A DNA stretch of 64,000 nt from Leptospiraceae bacterium (GCA_016711485.1 JADJSX010000007.1:124001-188000), one strand, 5' to 3'; shown: positions 53,552-62,616, numbered from the stretch's first letter. The notes: generated from the letters alone by a model not told the origin. A program made the numbers and translations.

Positions 53552-53562
53552 GTTTATCACTC

Positions 53563-53594
53563 CAGTATTACTTTTGTAAAAATAAGTAATACTG
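53563..53594 (-). promoter_or_regulatory. Palindromic operator of the toxin-antitoxin pair
   Basis: A perfect 11-bp inverted repeat (CAGTATTACTT / AAGTAATACTG) with a 10-base centre lies 11 bp before the antitoxin ATG. A TTGACA -35-like box (complement at 53601-53606) is directly upstream. It is the expected site for autoregulation and lies within the cysD-cysN gap. Confidence 0.65.
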
Positions 53595-53623
53595 TTTTTT
53601 TGTCAAGTATTTCAAAAAAAAAA

Positions 53624-54529
53624 CTAAAAATAACCTTCTCTTTTTCTTTCTTCCATAGCAGCTTCTGATCGTTTATCATCCGCTCTTCCGCCTCTTTCTG
53701 TTACGCGAGCCGAAGCAACTTCTTGAATAATTTCAGCGAGATTCGAAGCATTGGAAATTACTGCGCCTGTGCATGTCATATCGCCTACAGTCCGATAACG
53801 AACCTGCATTTCTTTTACTTCATCACTCGGTGCTGGTCTCACAATATCCGAAGCACTCAAAAGCATATTATCATGCATAAATAAATTTCTCTTATGAGTA
53901 AAATAAATACTAGGAATAGCTAAATTTTCTTTTAAAATATACTGCCAGACATCCATTTCTGTCCAATTGCTAATGGGGAAAACACGTATATGCTCCCCTG
54001 GTTGAATTTTACCGTTATAAAGATTCCACAACTCGGGTCTTTGTTTTTTTGGTTCCCACTGTCCAAATTCATCTCTAAAAGAAAAAATTCTTTCCTTTGC
54101 ACGAGCTTTTTCTTCGTCTCTTCTTGCCCCACCAAATGCAGCGTCAAATTTGAATTCTGCTAACGCATCTAATAAAGTAATAGTTTGAAGTTTGTTTCTA
54201 CTAGGAATACGTCCTGTTTCCTCAACTGCTTTTCCTTGGTCAATGGAATCTTGCACATAACGCACGATTAATTTTTCGTCAATTCGTTTTACCATTTCAT
54301 CCCGAAACGTAATTGTTTCCGGAAAATTATGACCTGTATCAATATGCAATAGCGGAAAAGGAAACTTAGCCGGACGAAATGCTTTTTCGGCTAGGCGTAC
54401 TAACGTAATAGAATCTTTCCCGCCAGAAAATAAAAGGACTGGTCTTTCGAATTGAGCCGCAACTTCTCTCATAATATAGATTGATTCAGCTTCTAATTCT
54501 TCTAAATGACTTAAATGATATTTACTCAT
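53624..54529 (-). CDS. cysD: Sulfate adenylyltransferase subunit 2
   Basis: A 301-residue PAPS-reductase-fold subunit of ATP sulfurylase. The PP-loop FSGGKDSITLVRLAEKAF is near residue 34, FGGARRDEEKARAKERIFSF near 130 and HKRNLFMHDNML near 220; all are CysD signatures. With CysN it makes APS. AGGAG lies 8 bp before the ATG. It is followed by 72 bp that contain the toxin-antitoxin operator. Length is standard. Confidence 0.96.
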   Translation of the reverse strand: MSKYHLSHLEELEAESIYIMREVAAQFERPVLLFSGGKDSITLVRLAEKAFRPAKFPFPLLHIDTGHNFPETITFRDEMVKRIDEKLIVRYVQDSIDQGKAVEETGRIPSRNKLQTITLLDALAEFKFDAAFGGARRDEEKARAKERIFSFRDEFGQWEPKKQRPELWNLYNGKIQPGEHIRVFPISNWTEMDVWQYILKENLAIPSIYFTHKRNLFMHDNMLLSASDIVRPAPSDEVKEMQVRYRTVGDMTCTGAVISNASNLAEIIQEVASARVTERGGRADDKRSEAAMEERKREGYF

Positions 54530-54561
54530 AAATTTTCTCCTACGCTACTAACTATTTTAAC

Positions 54562-55311
54562 TTAGACAAACATTGATTTGTCGCTTTTTGTTTTATTTGG
54601 GACTAACTTACCGTCTTTCCAATGTAATCCGCATTCTTTCGTTGCGGGATCTTCCCACCACCATCTACCGGCACGGGAGTCTTCCCCTTCTTCTATTGAT
54701 CGAGTACAGGGAGCACAACCTATGCTTGGGTAGTTTTTATCATGGAGCTCATTATAAGGAACGTTATTCGCTTTAATATACTCCCAAACTTGGCTTTCTG
54801 TCCAGTCCAAAAGAGGATTTATTTTTAAAACATTATATTTATCGTCCCACTCGGCAAATTTCATGTCCGAACGTGTAACAGATTGTTCTTTTCTAAGTCC
54901 AGTAATCCAAAGTGTTTTATCTTTCATTGCACGAGCCAATGGTTCTAACTTCCGAACAGAGCAACACTCCTTCCGATTTTCTACACTTTCATAAAAGAGG
55001 TTAACTCCTTTTTCCTGAACCATTCTCTCTACAGAAACATAATCTGGAAATTGAACTTGAATTTTAATTCCATATTTTTTTTCGGTGTCTTCAATTGTTT
55101 TGTATGTCTCGTAAGGCAAACGTCCAGTATCCAGTGTGACAATAGTCACAGACTTATCAATGGACAAAATCATATCCGTTAATACTTGATCTTCCGCACC
55201 TAAACTAGAAGAGAATAAAATCCCGCCCTTATATTTAGTTAGAGCAAGTTGCAAACTTTCTTTCGTATTTGCAACTTGAAACTTTTGATTAAACTCGTTA
55301 ATATTTTCCAT
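54562..55311 (-). CDS. cysH: APS reductase (CysH, iron-sulfur type)
   Basis: A 249-residue reductase with the PP-loop-like start GGILFSSSLGAEDQVLTDMI, the motif RKECCSVRKLEPL near residue 113 and SIGCAPCTR near 200. The pairs CC and CxxC bind a 4Fe-4S cluster and mark the APS-specific group, as opposed to the clusterless PAPS reductase. The catalytic tail KECGLHWKDGKL near residue 227 is complete. It reduces APS to sulfite and AMP with thioredoxin. The lack of cysC in this operon fits. Confidence 0.94.
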   Translation of the reverse strand: MENINEFNQKFQVANTKESLQLALTKYKGGILFSSSLGAEDQVLTDMILSIDKSVTIVTLDTGRLPYETYKTIEDTEKKYGIKIQVQFPDYVSVERMVQEKGVNLFYESVENRKECCSVRKLEPLARAMKDKTLWITGLRKEQSVTRSDMKFAEWDDKYNVLKINPLLDWTESQVWEYIKANNVPYNELHDKNYPSIGCAPCTRSIEEGEDSRAGRWWWEDPATKECGLHWKDGKLVPNKTKSDKSMFV

Positions 55312-55344
55312 ATTCTCTTTCCTTTTCGATTACATTCATTTTCT

Positions 55345-56943
55345 TTAATCGTTTTTCGGGAGAGTGATTCCTAATAAATCAGCAACTTGTTCTTTTTCGT
55401 AATCCTTATAGAAGTCACGAAAGGATTGTCCGTTCGATTTCTGCGCATAATAATGATTCGCCAGTTTTTCAACAATCGGACCGCAGGTATCTGCTTTCAC
55501 TTTAAGAACACTGTGGGTAAAAGATGGATTATTCCCAATGGAACCGCCTAAATGAAGCATGTAAGCCTCTTCCATTTCATCATTTTCACCCTTCGTTTTT
55601 CCACCGATAAAACCAATGTCTGCGATAGAATATTGAGAACAACTATTGGTGCAACCTGAGAAGTGGATATTAATATTATCCACATTGACGCTTTTTTCAT
55701 TCAAATAATCAATTAACTTCGCAGTTCTATTTTTAGTTTCTACAATGGCAAGGTTACAAAACTCCGTTCCAGTGCAGGACACAATGCGGCTATTGGTTTG
55801 TTTTGCGTTATAGATTCCAGAAGCCTCAAGTGCTTTTACTGCATCATTTACGTTTGCTTCTGGAATACCCAAAATGATAACATTCTGTTTGTTGGTATTT
55901 CGTAATAATCCGCTACCGTATTTTTCTGCAATATCACAAAGAGTTATCAACTCATCCCCGCTCAAACGCCCTACTTTAATAGGAACTCCAATATAATTGA
56001 GTCCTGGTTGTTTCATTTTGTGTGGACCAAGTGGATCAGAATTTCTTTCTACAAGTTGTGGGTTCGGATAATCCGTTAATTTATATCCAAGTTTCTTTTC
56101 GAGTTCTTCTCTCATTTTTTCAGGACCCCAAGCATCCATGAGAAATTTCATACGAGACTTTCGACGATTTTCTCGATTTCCATGATCGCGGTATAACTCT
56201 GTTAGCCCGGCGCAAACAGTAAGAACCTCTTCGTCATCTTTTAAAAATACATTAAGCCATTTGGAGAAATATGGATTAGTAGAAAGTCCCCCACCTACAC
56301 GAATTGTATATCCGTATTTAGTTTCTCCATTCACTTCTAGTTTCGCGCCGACTATACCAATACAATTAATTTCCGGCTGAGCAAGATTATGCGGAGCTCC
56401 CGAAATAGAAACCTTAAACTTACGAGGTAAATCGCCTAAATCAGGGCGTTCGGAAATTTCTTTTACATATCGAGAAATTAGATTTGTGGCATTTAGATAT
56501 TCATCTGGATCAATCCCGGCTAGGGGATTTCCTGTTACGTTACGTGTAATATCACCACAGGCACCTAATACACCTAGTCCGATTTCTTCTAACTTATCAA
56601 TGATCGGAGGTATGTCGGCTATCGTCAACCAATGAACTTGAAAACACTGGCGAGTTGTTACATCAATTAGATTCCGTGCTCTCTCTTTTGTGAATTTTGC
56701 AATTTCGCGACCTTGAGAAGAAGTAAATTGACCGGCTGGCAATCGCATCCGCATCATAAAGTAACCATCCGTTTTTGGTTTCTGCAAATAACAGCCAAAC
56801 CACTTAAATCGGATATGGTCATCTTCCGGAATCGCTTGAAAACCTTCCTTTGCCCATTTATCGATTTCTGGTCGTAATTTTAGAGGATGTTTCTCTTTTT
56901 TGATTCGCTCTTCATTCGTTATTTTATTCTCTTCTTTCGCCAC
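55345..56943 (-). CDS. Ferredoxin-type sulfite reductase
   Basis: A 532-residue sirohaem/4Fe-4S reductase of the NirA/Sir family. The two halves each have a ferredoxin-like fold; the cluster and sirohaem ligands are CTGTEFCNLAIVETKNR near residue 405 and HFSGCTNSCSQYSIADIGFI near 448. The family covers nitrite and sulfite reductases; context points to sulfite. The start is set at GTG 56943, with GAGGT 7 bp upstream, because a TTGACA promoter would place the transcript start after the ATG at 56979. It heads the sulfate operon. Confidence 0.9.
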   Translation of the reverse strand: MAKEENKITNEERIKKEKHPLKLRPEIDKWAKEGFQAIPEDDHIRFKWFGCYLQKPKTDGYFMMRMRLPAGQFTSSQGREIAKFTKERARNLIDVTTRQCFQVHWLTIADIPPIIDKLEEIGLGVLGACGDITRNVTGNPLAGIDPDEYLNATNLISRYVKEISERPDLGDLPRKFKVSISGAPHNLAQPEINCIGIVGAKLEVNGETKYGYTIRVGGGLSTNPYFSKWLNVFLKDDEEVLTVCAGLTELYRDHGNRENRRKSRMKFLMDAWGPEKMREELEKKLGYKLTDYPNPQLVERNSDPLGPHKMKQPGLNYIGVPIKVGRLSGDELITLCDIAEKYGSGLLRNTNKQNVIILGIPEANVNDAVKALEASGIYNAKQTNSRIVSCTGTEFCNLAIVETKNRTAKLIDYLNEKSVNVDNINIHFSGCTNSCSQYSIADIGFIGGKTKGENDEMEEAYMLHLGGSIGNNPSFTHSVLKVKADTCGPIVEKLANHYYAQKSNGQSFRDFYKDYEKEQVADLLGITLPKND

Positions 56944-57477
56944 GTTCGCTACCTCAAATTCATAGTGTATCTTTACCATATCGAAATTAATACCACTATT
57001 GTCAATATATTAGAATTTTTATCTAGTATAATGGAATAACGGGAAAACTATTCAATAAAGGATTGTGTAAAAGTTTGCCACAGAGGCGCGGAGAAATTAG
57101 GTTTTGCGGGGTTCTGCGTTCAATAAAATTTATTTTTTCAAAGTATCTAAATAACAAAGAACTCTGCCGTCTCAGTAGATTTTACTTTCCACGCGATCGA
57201 TTAGAACGAAAAAATCCTTGGAAAAATAGAATCAGTTTGCTCAGGCTTACAGTATATAAATCATATTACTTCCTCCAATTTCATCCGTCGTTGGAAAATT
57301 TTCATCCGCAAAAAAAACGCATCAAATACCCACAATAGAAAAAACTAGATAACAAAAATAAGGATAATATCCATTTTCTTTTCATAAACTTTCCAATTCT
57401 ATTCTTACAAATACTATATAAATTTCTTATTGTAAAAAGCCTTACTCCGATTTAATTTGCCTATAAAGAGAGGTAGT
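56944..57477. other. Intergenic region between sulfite reductase and terC
   Basis: No gene is supported. It has the promoter above and, around 57077-57130, GCCACAGAGGCGCGGAG and TCTGCGTTCAATAAAAT. The first recalls the CCACAGAG-type repeats of many genomes. The second recurs at 62523-62537 with one base less (TCTGCGTTCATAAAAT). No yybP-ykoY-type riboswitch was recognised before terC. Confidence 0.4.
56977..57005 (-). promoter_or_regulatory. Putative promoter of the sulfate-assimilation operon
   Basis: TTGACA (complement at 57000-57005) with a weak -10 (GATATG, 17 bp later, complement at 56977-56982). The predicted transcript start is near 56970, just after the ATG at 56979 and before the GTG at 56943. 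No SAM or T-box type leader is seen. Confidence 0.35.
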
Positions 57478-58497
57478 ATGGATCTCGGAAATATCAACCA
57501 TGAATTAGTCCTATTTATTCTATTCAACATCATAATAATCGTTATGCTTGTAATTGACTTAGGTCTTTTAAGCAAAAACCAAGACCACACAATGAGCGTA
57601 AAACGAGCAGGAATATGGACTTTAATTTGGATTAGTGTTTCGTTTTTATTTGCGGGGGCTATTTATTTCTATGACACAAACCCTAACACTCTAAGTGATC
57701 CAAACTATAGCAAAACTAAAGCGTTAGAATACATAGCTGGTTACTTACTCGAAAAATCACTATCTATCGACAATCTATTTGTATTTATCATGATCTTTCA
57801 AAAATTTAAGATTGGTCCCAGAGAACAACCGGATATTTTAAAGTGGGGAATTATTGGTGCAGTGATTCTTCGTGCGATTATGATTCTAGCAGGTGCTACG
57901 TTAGTCGCACAATTTGCATGGATACTGTATGTGTTTGGTTTTTTCCTTCTGTATACCGCACTCAAGATGTTTTTCCACAAGGAAGACGAATCTGAAACAT
58001 TTATCCCAGAAGAACATTTAGTTTTTAGAATTTTAAAAAAGTTAGTTCCCCTTTCCACTCGCTCTGAGGAAGGAAAATTCTTTATCATAGAAAATGGACG
58101 CAGAATGGCAACACCTCTTTTCGTAGTATTAGTTATGATCGAATCGAGCGATGTAATGTTTGCACTTGATTCAATCCCTGCTGTATTTTCAATTACTCAA
58201 GATCCATTTATAGTTTACACTTCCAATATATTTGCAATTTTAGGACTACGTTCTCTTTATTTTATGATTAGCGGCATAATGGATTTATTCGTTTATTTAA
58301 AACACGGAGTAGCTGTCATACTTGCATTCGTTGGGGTTAAAATGCTTTTACCTCTTTACGGAGAATTAACAGGGGGAGCAAAAATTCATATTGATATCAA
58401 TGTCTCTCTATCTGTAATCATTATTTTACTCATCGGATCTATACTTGTATCATTACCAGAATATTTTAGAAATAAAAAAACAGGAGTTTTAAAATGA
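57478..58497 (+). CDS. TerC/Alx-family integral membrane protein
   Basis: A 339-residue protein with about eight or nine hydrophobic segments. Start is ATG 57478 with GAGAGG upstream; the TTG at 57457 adds seven residues. TerC signatures EKSLSIDNLFVFIMIFQKF near residue 95 and VMIESSDVMFALDSIPAVFS near 220 hold the conserved Asp residues of a metal exporter. Alx/TerC proteins export manganese and help insert or repair exported metalloproteins. It overlaps the following exported gene by 4 bp. Confidence 0.93.
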   Translation: MDLGNINHELVLFILFNIIIIVMLVIDLGLLSKNQDHTMSVKRAGIWTLIWISVSFLFAGAIYFYDTNPNTLSDPNYSKTKALEYIAGYLLEKSLSIDNLFVFIMIFQKFKIGPREQPDILKWGIIGAVILRAIMILAGATLVAQFAWILYVFGFFLLYTALKMFFHKEDESETFIPEEHLVFRILKKLVPLSTRSEEGKFFIIENGRRMATPLFVVLVMIESSDVMFALDSIPAVFSITQDPFIVYTSNIFAILGLRSLYFMISGIMDLFVYLKHGVAVILAFVGVKMLLPLYGELTGGAKIHIDINVSLSVIIILLIGSILVSLPEYFRNKKTGVLK

Positions 58498-58814
58498 AAA
58501 AAATAGCTAACGTAACTATAATAATTAGCCTTTTATTAAGCCTATCGTTATCCGCAAAAGAAGTACCAAGTAGCGGAGAAATGATTGTAGAATTACTAGT
58601 GCGTCCGATTGGTTTTGGAGCATTAGTAGTGGGAACGGGGATATTTTTCATTACCCTCCCTTTTGGAATATTAAATGTTGCATCGACAGGATCCATTGAA
58701 TCAATTAAAAGTTCTGGAAAACGTTTGATAGTAGCACCTGCATTGTTTACATTCGCAAGAGGGGTCGGTGATTACCCTGGATATATGGAAGAAATTGAAA
58801 TTGTAAAGGAATAA
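58494..58814 (+). CDS. Small exported or membrane protein
   Basis: A 106-residue protein with a signal peptide (1-21, ending LSAK after LSLS) and one hydrophobic segment (VRPIGFGALVVGTGIFFITL, then PFGIL) near residue 37-58. A conserved-looking GVGDYPGYMEEIE ends it. Overlap of its start with terC as ATGA suggests co-expression and perhaps a TerC-linked role. Function not recognised. Confidence 0.65.
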   Translation: MKKIANVTIIISLLLSLSLSAKEVPSSGEMIVELLVRPIGFGALVVGTGIFFITLPFGILNVASTGSIESIKSSGKRLIVAPALFTFARGVGDYPGYMEEIEIVKE

Positions 58815-58824
58815 GGAATATTTT

Positions 58825-60969
58825 ATGGAAAAAGCAAACTTAAACGAATGGGAAAAAGTAGCCAGAGAAGCGGATTTAAAAGGCAAAGAAGCATCTTCCT
58901 TAAATTGGAATTCTCCCGAAGGAATCCTAATAAAACCACTTTATACTTACGAAGATTTAGAAAATTTAAATAACACGAATACACTTCCGGGAATATTTCC
59001 TTTTATTCGTGGTCCACGTGCAACTATGTATTCTCACCAACCCTGGACAGTGAGACAGTATGCTGGTTTTTCTACTGCCGAAGAATCTAACGCATTTTAT
59101 AGAAAAAATTTAGCTGCTGGACAAAAGGGATTATCCGTTGCATTTGATCTTGCTACTCATAGAGGGTATGACTCTGATCACGAAAGAGTAACTGGAGATG
59201 TGGGCAAAGCGGGAGTAGCTATTGACTCTATAGAGGATATGAAAATTTTATTCGATCAAATTCCTCTAAAAGATATGTCAGTATCTATGACTATGAATGG
59301 AGCAGTAATTCCTATTCTAGCCATGTTCATTGTAGCGGGCGAAGAACAAGGTGCAAAAGTATCCGAACTTTCCGGTACAATTCAAAATGATATTCTAAAA
59401 GAATTCATGGTGCGAAATACGTATATTTACCCACCAAAACCTTCTATGCGTATCATTGGGGATATTATCGAATATACTTCGAAGAATATGCCAAGGTTTA
59501 ATTCTATTTCCATCAGTGGATACCATATCCAAGAAGCGGGCGGGAACGCCGTACAAGAATTGGCATACACTCTCGCAGATGGAATGGAATATGTAAAAAC
59601 TGCTCTCGATAAAGGATTGGCTATTGATGATTTTGCGCCACGACTTTCTTTCTTTTTTGGGATTGGTATGAATTTTTTTATGGAAATCGCAAAACTTCGG
59701 GCAGCAAGATATTTTTGGGCAGAATTAATCAAACCATATAATCCTAAAAAACCAATGAGTGCTGCACTCAGAACACATTGCCAAACTTCCGGTTGGAGTT
59801 TAACTGAACAAGATCCATACAACAACGTTATCCGCACGACCATAGAAGCAATGGCGGCAGTACTTGGCGGAACACAAAGTTTACACACGAACGCTTTAGA
59901 TGAAGCAGTAGCTCTGCCGACTGAATTTTCTGCGCGTATCGCTCGTAATACTCAGTTGATCATTCAAAACGAAACACATATACCACGTGTGGTAGATCCG
60001 CTTGGAGGTTCTTATTACATTGAATCTTTAACTCATTCTATTATTACAGAAGCAAAAAAACTTTTTGATGAAGTACAAGCACACGGAGGAATGGCAAATG
60101 CAGTAGAAGCAGGACTTCCAAAAATGAAGATTGAAGAGTCCGCTGCAAAACGCCAAGCTCTAATTGATCAAGGTCTAGATGTAATCGTGGGAGTAAATAA
60201 ATTCAAACTCAAAACAGAAGACAAAATGGAAATCCTTGATATTGACAACACTGCGGTTCGTGAAAAACAAATTGCCCGACTCAAAGAAATTAAATCTAAA
60301 AGAGACAATTCAGCGGTAAACGCCGCATTAAACGCAATTACAGATGCTAGTGAATCAGGAAAAGGAAATTTATTAGAACTAGCAGTTGATGCAGCTCGCA
60401 AACGTGCAACTCTTGGGGAAATTTCTTATGCTATGGAAAAAGTATTTGGACGACACCAAGCCGTTATCCGCACTATCAGCGGAGTTTATTCTAGTTTGAA
60501 CCAAGAAAACGAAAAGTTTCAAACCATCATCAAACGTGTAGAAGAATTCGCTAAAAAAGAAGGAAGACGTCCTAGAATGTTAGTTGCCAAAATGGGTCAG
60601 GATGGGCATGACAGAGGGGCAAAAGTAATATCTACGTCCTTTGCAGATATGGGATTTGATATTGATGTGGCTCCCCTATTTCAAACTCCTTCAGAGGTAG
60701 CGAAACAGTCCATTGAAAATGATGTGCATATCATAGGAGTATCCTCACAGGCCGCTGGACACAAAACACTAATTCCTGAACTTGTAGAAATTCTAAAAAA
60801 AGAAAAGGCTGAAGATATTTTAATCATTGCAGGCGGTGTAATTCCGCCACAGGATTATGACTTTTTATACCAACACGGTGTAGCGGCAATTTTTGGACCT
60901 GGCACTGTAATTCCAGATGCAGCTGGTAAAATTTTAGATATTCTAGAAAAGAAAAAAGTGAACGTTTAG
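58825..60969 (+). CDS. Methylmalonyl-CoA mutase, large type
   Basis: A 714-residue adenosylcobalamin-dependent mutase (MutA/ScpA type), full length. The TIM barrel starts PWTVRQYAGFSTAEESNAFY near residue 73, and the N-terminal stretch has GPRATMYSHQ. The C-terminal B12 domain (about 590-714) has MGQDGHDRGAKVI with the cobalt-binding His near 599, VSSQAAGHKTL and IIAGGVIPPQDYDFL. It interconverts methylmalonyl-CoA and succinyl-CoA. No small subunit, MeaB or epimerase is nearby. AGGAA precedes the ATG. Confidence 0.96.
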   Translation: MEKANLNEWEKVAREADLKGKEASSLNWNSPEGILIKPLYTYEDLENLNNTNTLPGIFPFIRGPRATMYSHQPWTVRQYAGFSTAEESNAFYRKNLAAGQKGLSVAFDLATHRGYDSDHERVTGDVGKAGVAIDSIEDMKILFDQIPLKDMSVSMTMNGAVIPILAMFIVAGEEQGAKVSELSGTIQNDILKEFMVRNTYIYPPKPSMRIIGDIIEYTSKNMPRFNSISISGYHIQEAGGNAVQELAYTLADGMEYVKTALDKGLAIDDFAPRLSFFFGIGMNFFMEIAKLRAARYFWAELIKPYNPKKPMSAALRTHCQTSGWSLTEQDPYNNVIRTTIEAMAAVLGGTQSLHTNALDEAVALPTEFSARIARNTQLIIQNETHIPRVVDPLGGSYYIESLTHSIITEAKKLFDEVQAHGGMANAVEAGLPKMKIEESAAKRQALIDQGLDVIVGVNKFKLKTEDKMEILDIDNTAVREKQIARLKEIKSKRDNSAVNAALNAITDASESGKGNLLELAVDAARKRATLGEISYAMEKVFGRHQAVIRTISGVYSSLNQENEKFQTIIKRVEEFAKKEGRRPRMLVAKMGQDGHDRGAKVISTSFADMGFDIDVAPLFQTPSEVAKQSIENDVHIIGVSSQAAGHKTLIPELVEILKKEKAEDILIIAGGVIPPQDYDFLYQHGVAAIFGPGTVIPDAAGKILDILEKKKVNV

Positions 60970-60990
60970 GCGATAACCTTGGAAGAAGGG

Positions 60991-61500
60991 ATGAGTATAC
61001 AAAAATCTGGAGAATTGTATACTCCCCTTTACAAAATTTTCTTTTTCATTAGCCTACTCACATTCTCCGTATTTGGATTTAGTTTTACTTTAATCCAATC
61101 ACGGAATACAGAACTAAAAACTGCTTACGAAAAACTGGAATTAGAAGGAAAAAAATCTTTTTCGACTTTAACTGCCTACCATCACGTAATAAGCGGAAAT
61201 GGGAAGAGGCATATCTATACATATCTTGTTACAGATGAATATGGGAAAATACATGAGATCAATGAATACGTGGACAATAAATCTCATTTACGTTTACGAG
61301 TGGGGAATACAGTTGTTACTCTCCAAAAAAAAATAACTTTATCAGGAAAAGAAAAAATCATTTCTAGAATCGAAGGAAATAAACAAATTTTACCGAATTA
61401 TAATTACCTAGAAACAATATCCTTTTTTGGAGTAGGATTTTCAATTCTAATCGGAATTGGCGGATGCATTTTATTATTGTTCAAGAGAGATTTAGCTTAA
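60991..61500 (+). CDS. DUF3592-like membrane protein
   Basis: A 169-residue protein with two membrane helices (near residues 15-37 and 138-160) around an extracytoplasmic beta-rich domain, as in DUF3592. The sequence IYTYLVTDEYGKIHEINEYV fits the strand pattern. ATG 60991 is chosen over TTG 60979, since GGAAG lies 5 bp upstream of it. It lies 21 bp after the mutase and may be co-transcribed. No known function. Confidence 0.6.
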   Translation: MSIQKSGELYTPLYKIFFFISLLTFSVFGFSFTLIQSRNTELKTAYEKLELEGKKSFSTLTAYHHVISGNGKRHIYTYLVTDEYGKIHEINEYVDNKSHLRLRVGNTVVTLQKKITLSGKEKIISRIEGNKQILPNYNYLETISFFGVGFSILIGIGGCILLLFKRDLA

Positions 61501-61579
61501 ACAAATGTGAATTTGGGAATGGTAGATTCATTCTTACCTAAATTGCCTTTCCCCAATAGTAAATCCTTATTTCAAAAAA

Positions 61580-62125
61580 CTATTCTAACTCCCGATTTAC
61601 TTCTGGGTCTTTCACCATCAAAAACTCTACTCTAGAAGGAGTTTGAATATGAAGTTCAGGATCTACTTGATACAGTATTAAGGTTAAGTATTTTTTATAT
61701 TTAATGATGTACATAAATTCTGTAAATTGAATGTAACGTAATTCTGATTTAATTTTCTTCATCCATTTGCTACTTTCTAAAACTCGTTTGAATTTAGCAG
61801 TGCTGGGAGAGATGTCAGACAACGTTTCTTTTGTAACATTTCTATCTCGTTTTGAAATTTCTTTTTTGAAAACTTGAATCAAACTGGAATGTAATTTAGA
61901 TTTGCTTTTTTCTTCTTTCTGTAGATGTTTAGGCAAATTCATGTAGTAATAAGTATAAAACTCTTTGTCCAACTCATCATCTTCAAAACTATCAGGATTC
62001 GACTTTTCTTTATTTACTATTTCTTCAACTGGTTTATTGGCGGTAGACTTAGAATCCCTACGAAAAGAACTTTCCGCAGTTACAGAAAATATAGATAGGA
62101 TTAAACAAAAAGATAAGAATTTCAT
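61580..62125 (-). CDS. Exported protein of unknown function
   Basis: A 181-residue protein starting MKFLSFCLIL with a signal peptide to about residue 17 (ending VTAE). The mature part is very polar, Lys/Glu/Asp rich and helical (for example KSNPDFED-like stretches and LHSSLIQVFKKEISKRDR). No cysteine, no lipobox, no known domain. ATG 62125 is chosen over 62137 because the signal then begins at the methionine. Lone gene on the minus strand. Confidence 0.6.
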   Translation of the reverse strand: MKFLSFCLILSIFSVTAESSFRRDSKSTANKPVEEIVNKEKSNPDSFEDDELDKEFYTYYYMNLPKHLQKEEKSKSKLHSSLIQVFKKEISKRDRNVTKETLSDISPSTAKFKRVLESSKWMKKIKSELRYIQFTEFMYIIKYKKYLTLILYQVDPELHIQTPSRVEFLMVKDPEVNRELE

Positions 62126-62275
62126 CCCTACTATCATCGGCTTACTAACGATCCAATCTTAATAACTGATATTACGCAAAAAAAGGAATTTTTGGAATTT
62201 GAACTTAAATTAAGAGTATCAGAGGATACTAATTAATTAATAAATTCAATAACCTGAGATAGCTCGGCTGATGGT

Positions 62276-62398
62276 CAATGTCATTAAGTTAAGAAAACAG
62301 AAAAAAAAATAACCACGAAGAAAAGAGAAAATTACATTGAAAATCCTTCGTGAACTTCGTGCTCTTCGTGGTTAGAAATCCTTAACTTAATGACATTG
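62276..62398. mobile_element. 123-bp MITE with perfect 18-bp inverted ends
   Basis: Ends CAATGTCATTAAGTTAAG (62276-62293) and its exact complement (62381-62398). The 10 bases outside each end are identical (GGCTGATGGT at 62266-62275 and 62399-62408), a target-site duplication. Inside is a second 10-bp inverted repeat (AACCACGAAG / CTTCGTGGTT) and repeats of CTTCGTG. It has no coding capacity, so a transposase elsewhere would have moved it. Confidence 0.75.
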
Positions 62399-62491
62399 GG
62401 CTGATGGTGGGAGAAACATTGAGTTCGGGTGTCAACCTAAAGTGGACGCTAGAATCACCATAAACCAATTATTTCTTTGGGAAATAAAGAA

Positions 62492-62517
62492 TAATAGCGA
62501 TAGCGTAAGGTGAGTTA
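62492..62517 (+). repeat. 26-bp direct repeat, copy 2
   Basis: Exact match to 17110-17135. In this copy the last bases join a small palindrome, GAGTTATTAACTC. Confidence 0.6.
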
Positions 62518-62570
62518 TTAACTCTGCGTTCATAAAATTGATATTTTTTACATATCCCTTAGTAAAAAAA

Positions 62571-62616
62571 TTTATTTTCTGTAATTTCAGTCTTGACTGA
62601 AATTACAGAAAATAAA
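62571..62616 (+). promoter_or_regulatory. 46-bp palindrome before the GbsR-like regulator
   Basis: Two perfectly complementary 22-bp arms (62571-62592 and 62595-62616) around a 2-base centre TT; the inner part reads TTTCAGTC TT GACTGAAA. It ends 35 bp before the ATG at 62652. Its length, symmetry and place suit a dimer or double-dimer operator for autoregulation. No T run follows, so a terminator is unlikely. Confidence 0.65.

Noticed and set aside
56980..57060. SAM or T-box leader before the sulfite reductase
   Set aside because: Too short, with no conserved stems; only a promoter-like box was seen.
57063..57338. 91-residue frame before terC
   Set aside because: No ribosome-binding site, basic low-quality composition, and it begins in a degenerate repeat.
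57339..57477. Possible yybP-ykoY (manganese) riboswitch before terC
   Set aside because: The leader is AT-rich and lacks the conserved G-rich helices; only context suggested it.
62431..62447. Insertion-sequence end (GTCAACCTAAAGTGGAC)
   Set aside because: No matching second end or transposase fragment is in the window; kept only as a remark.
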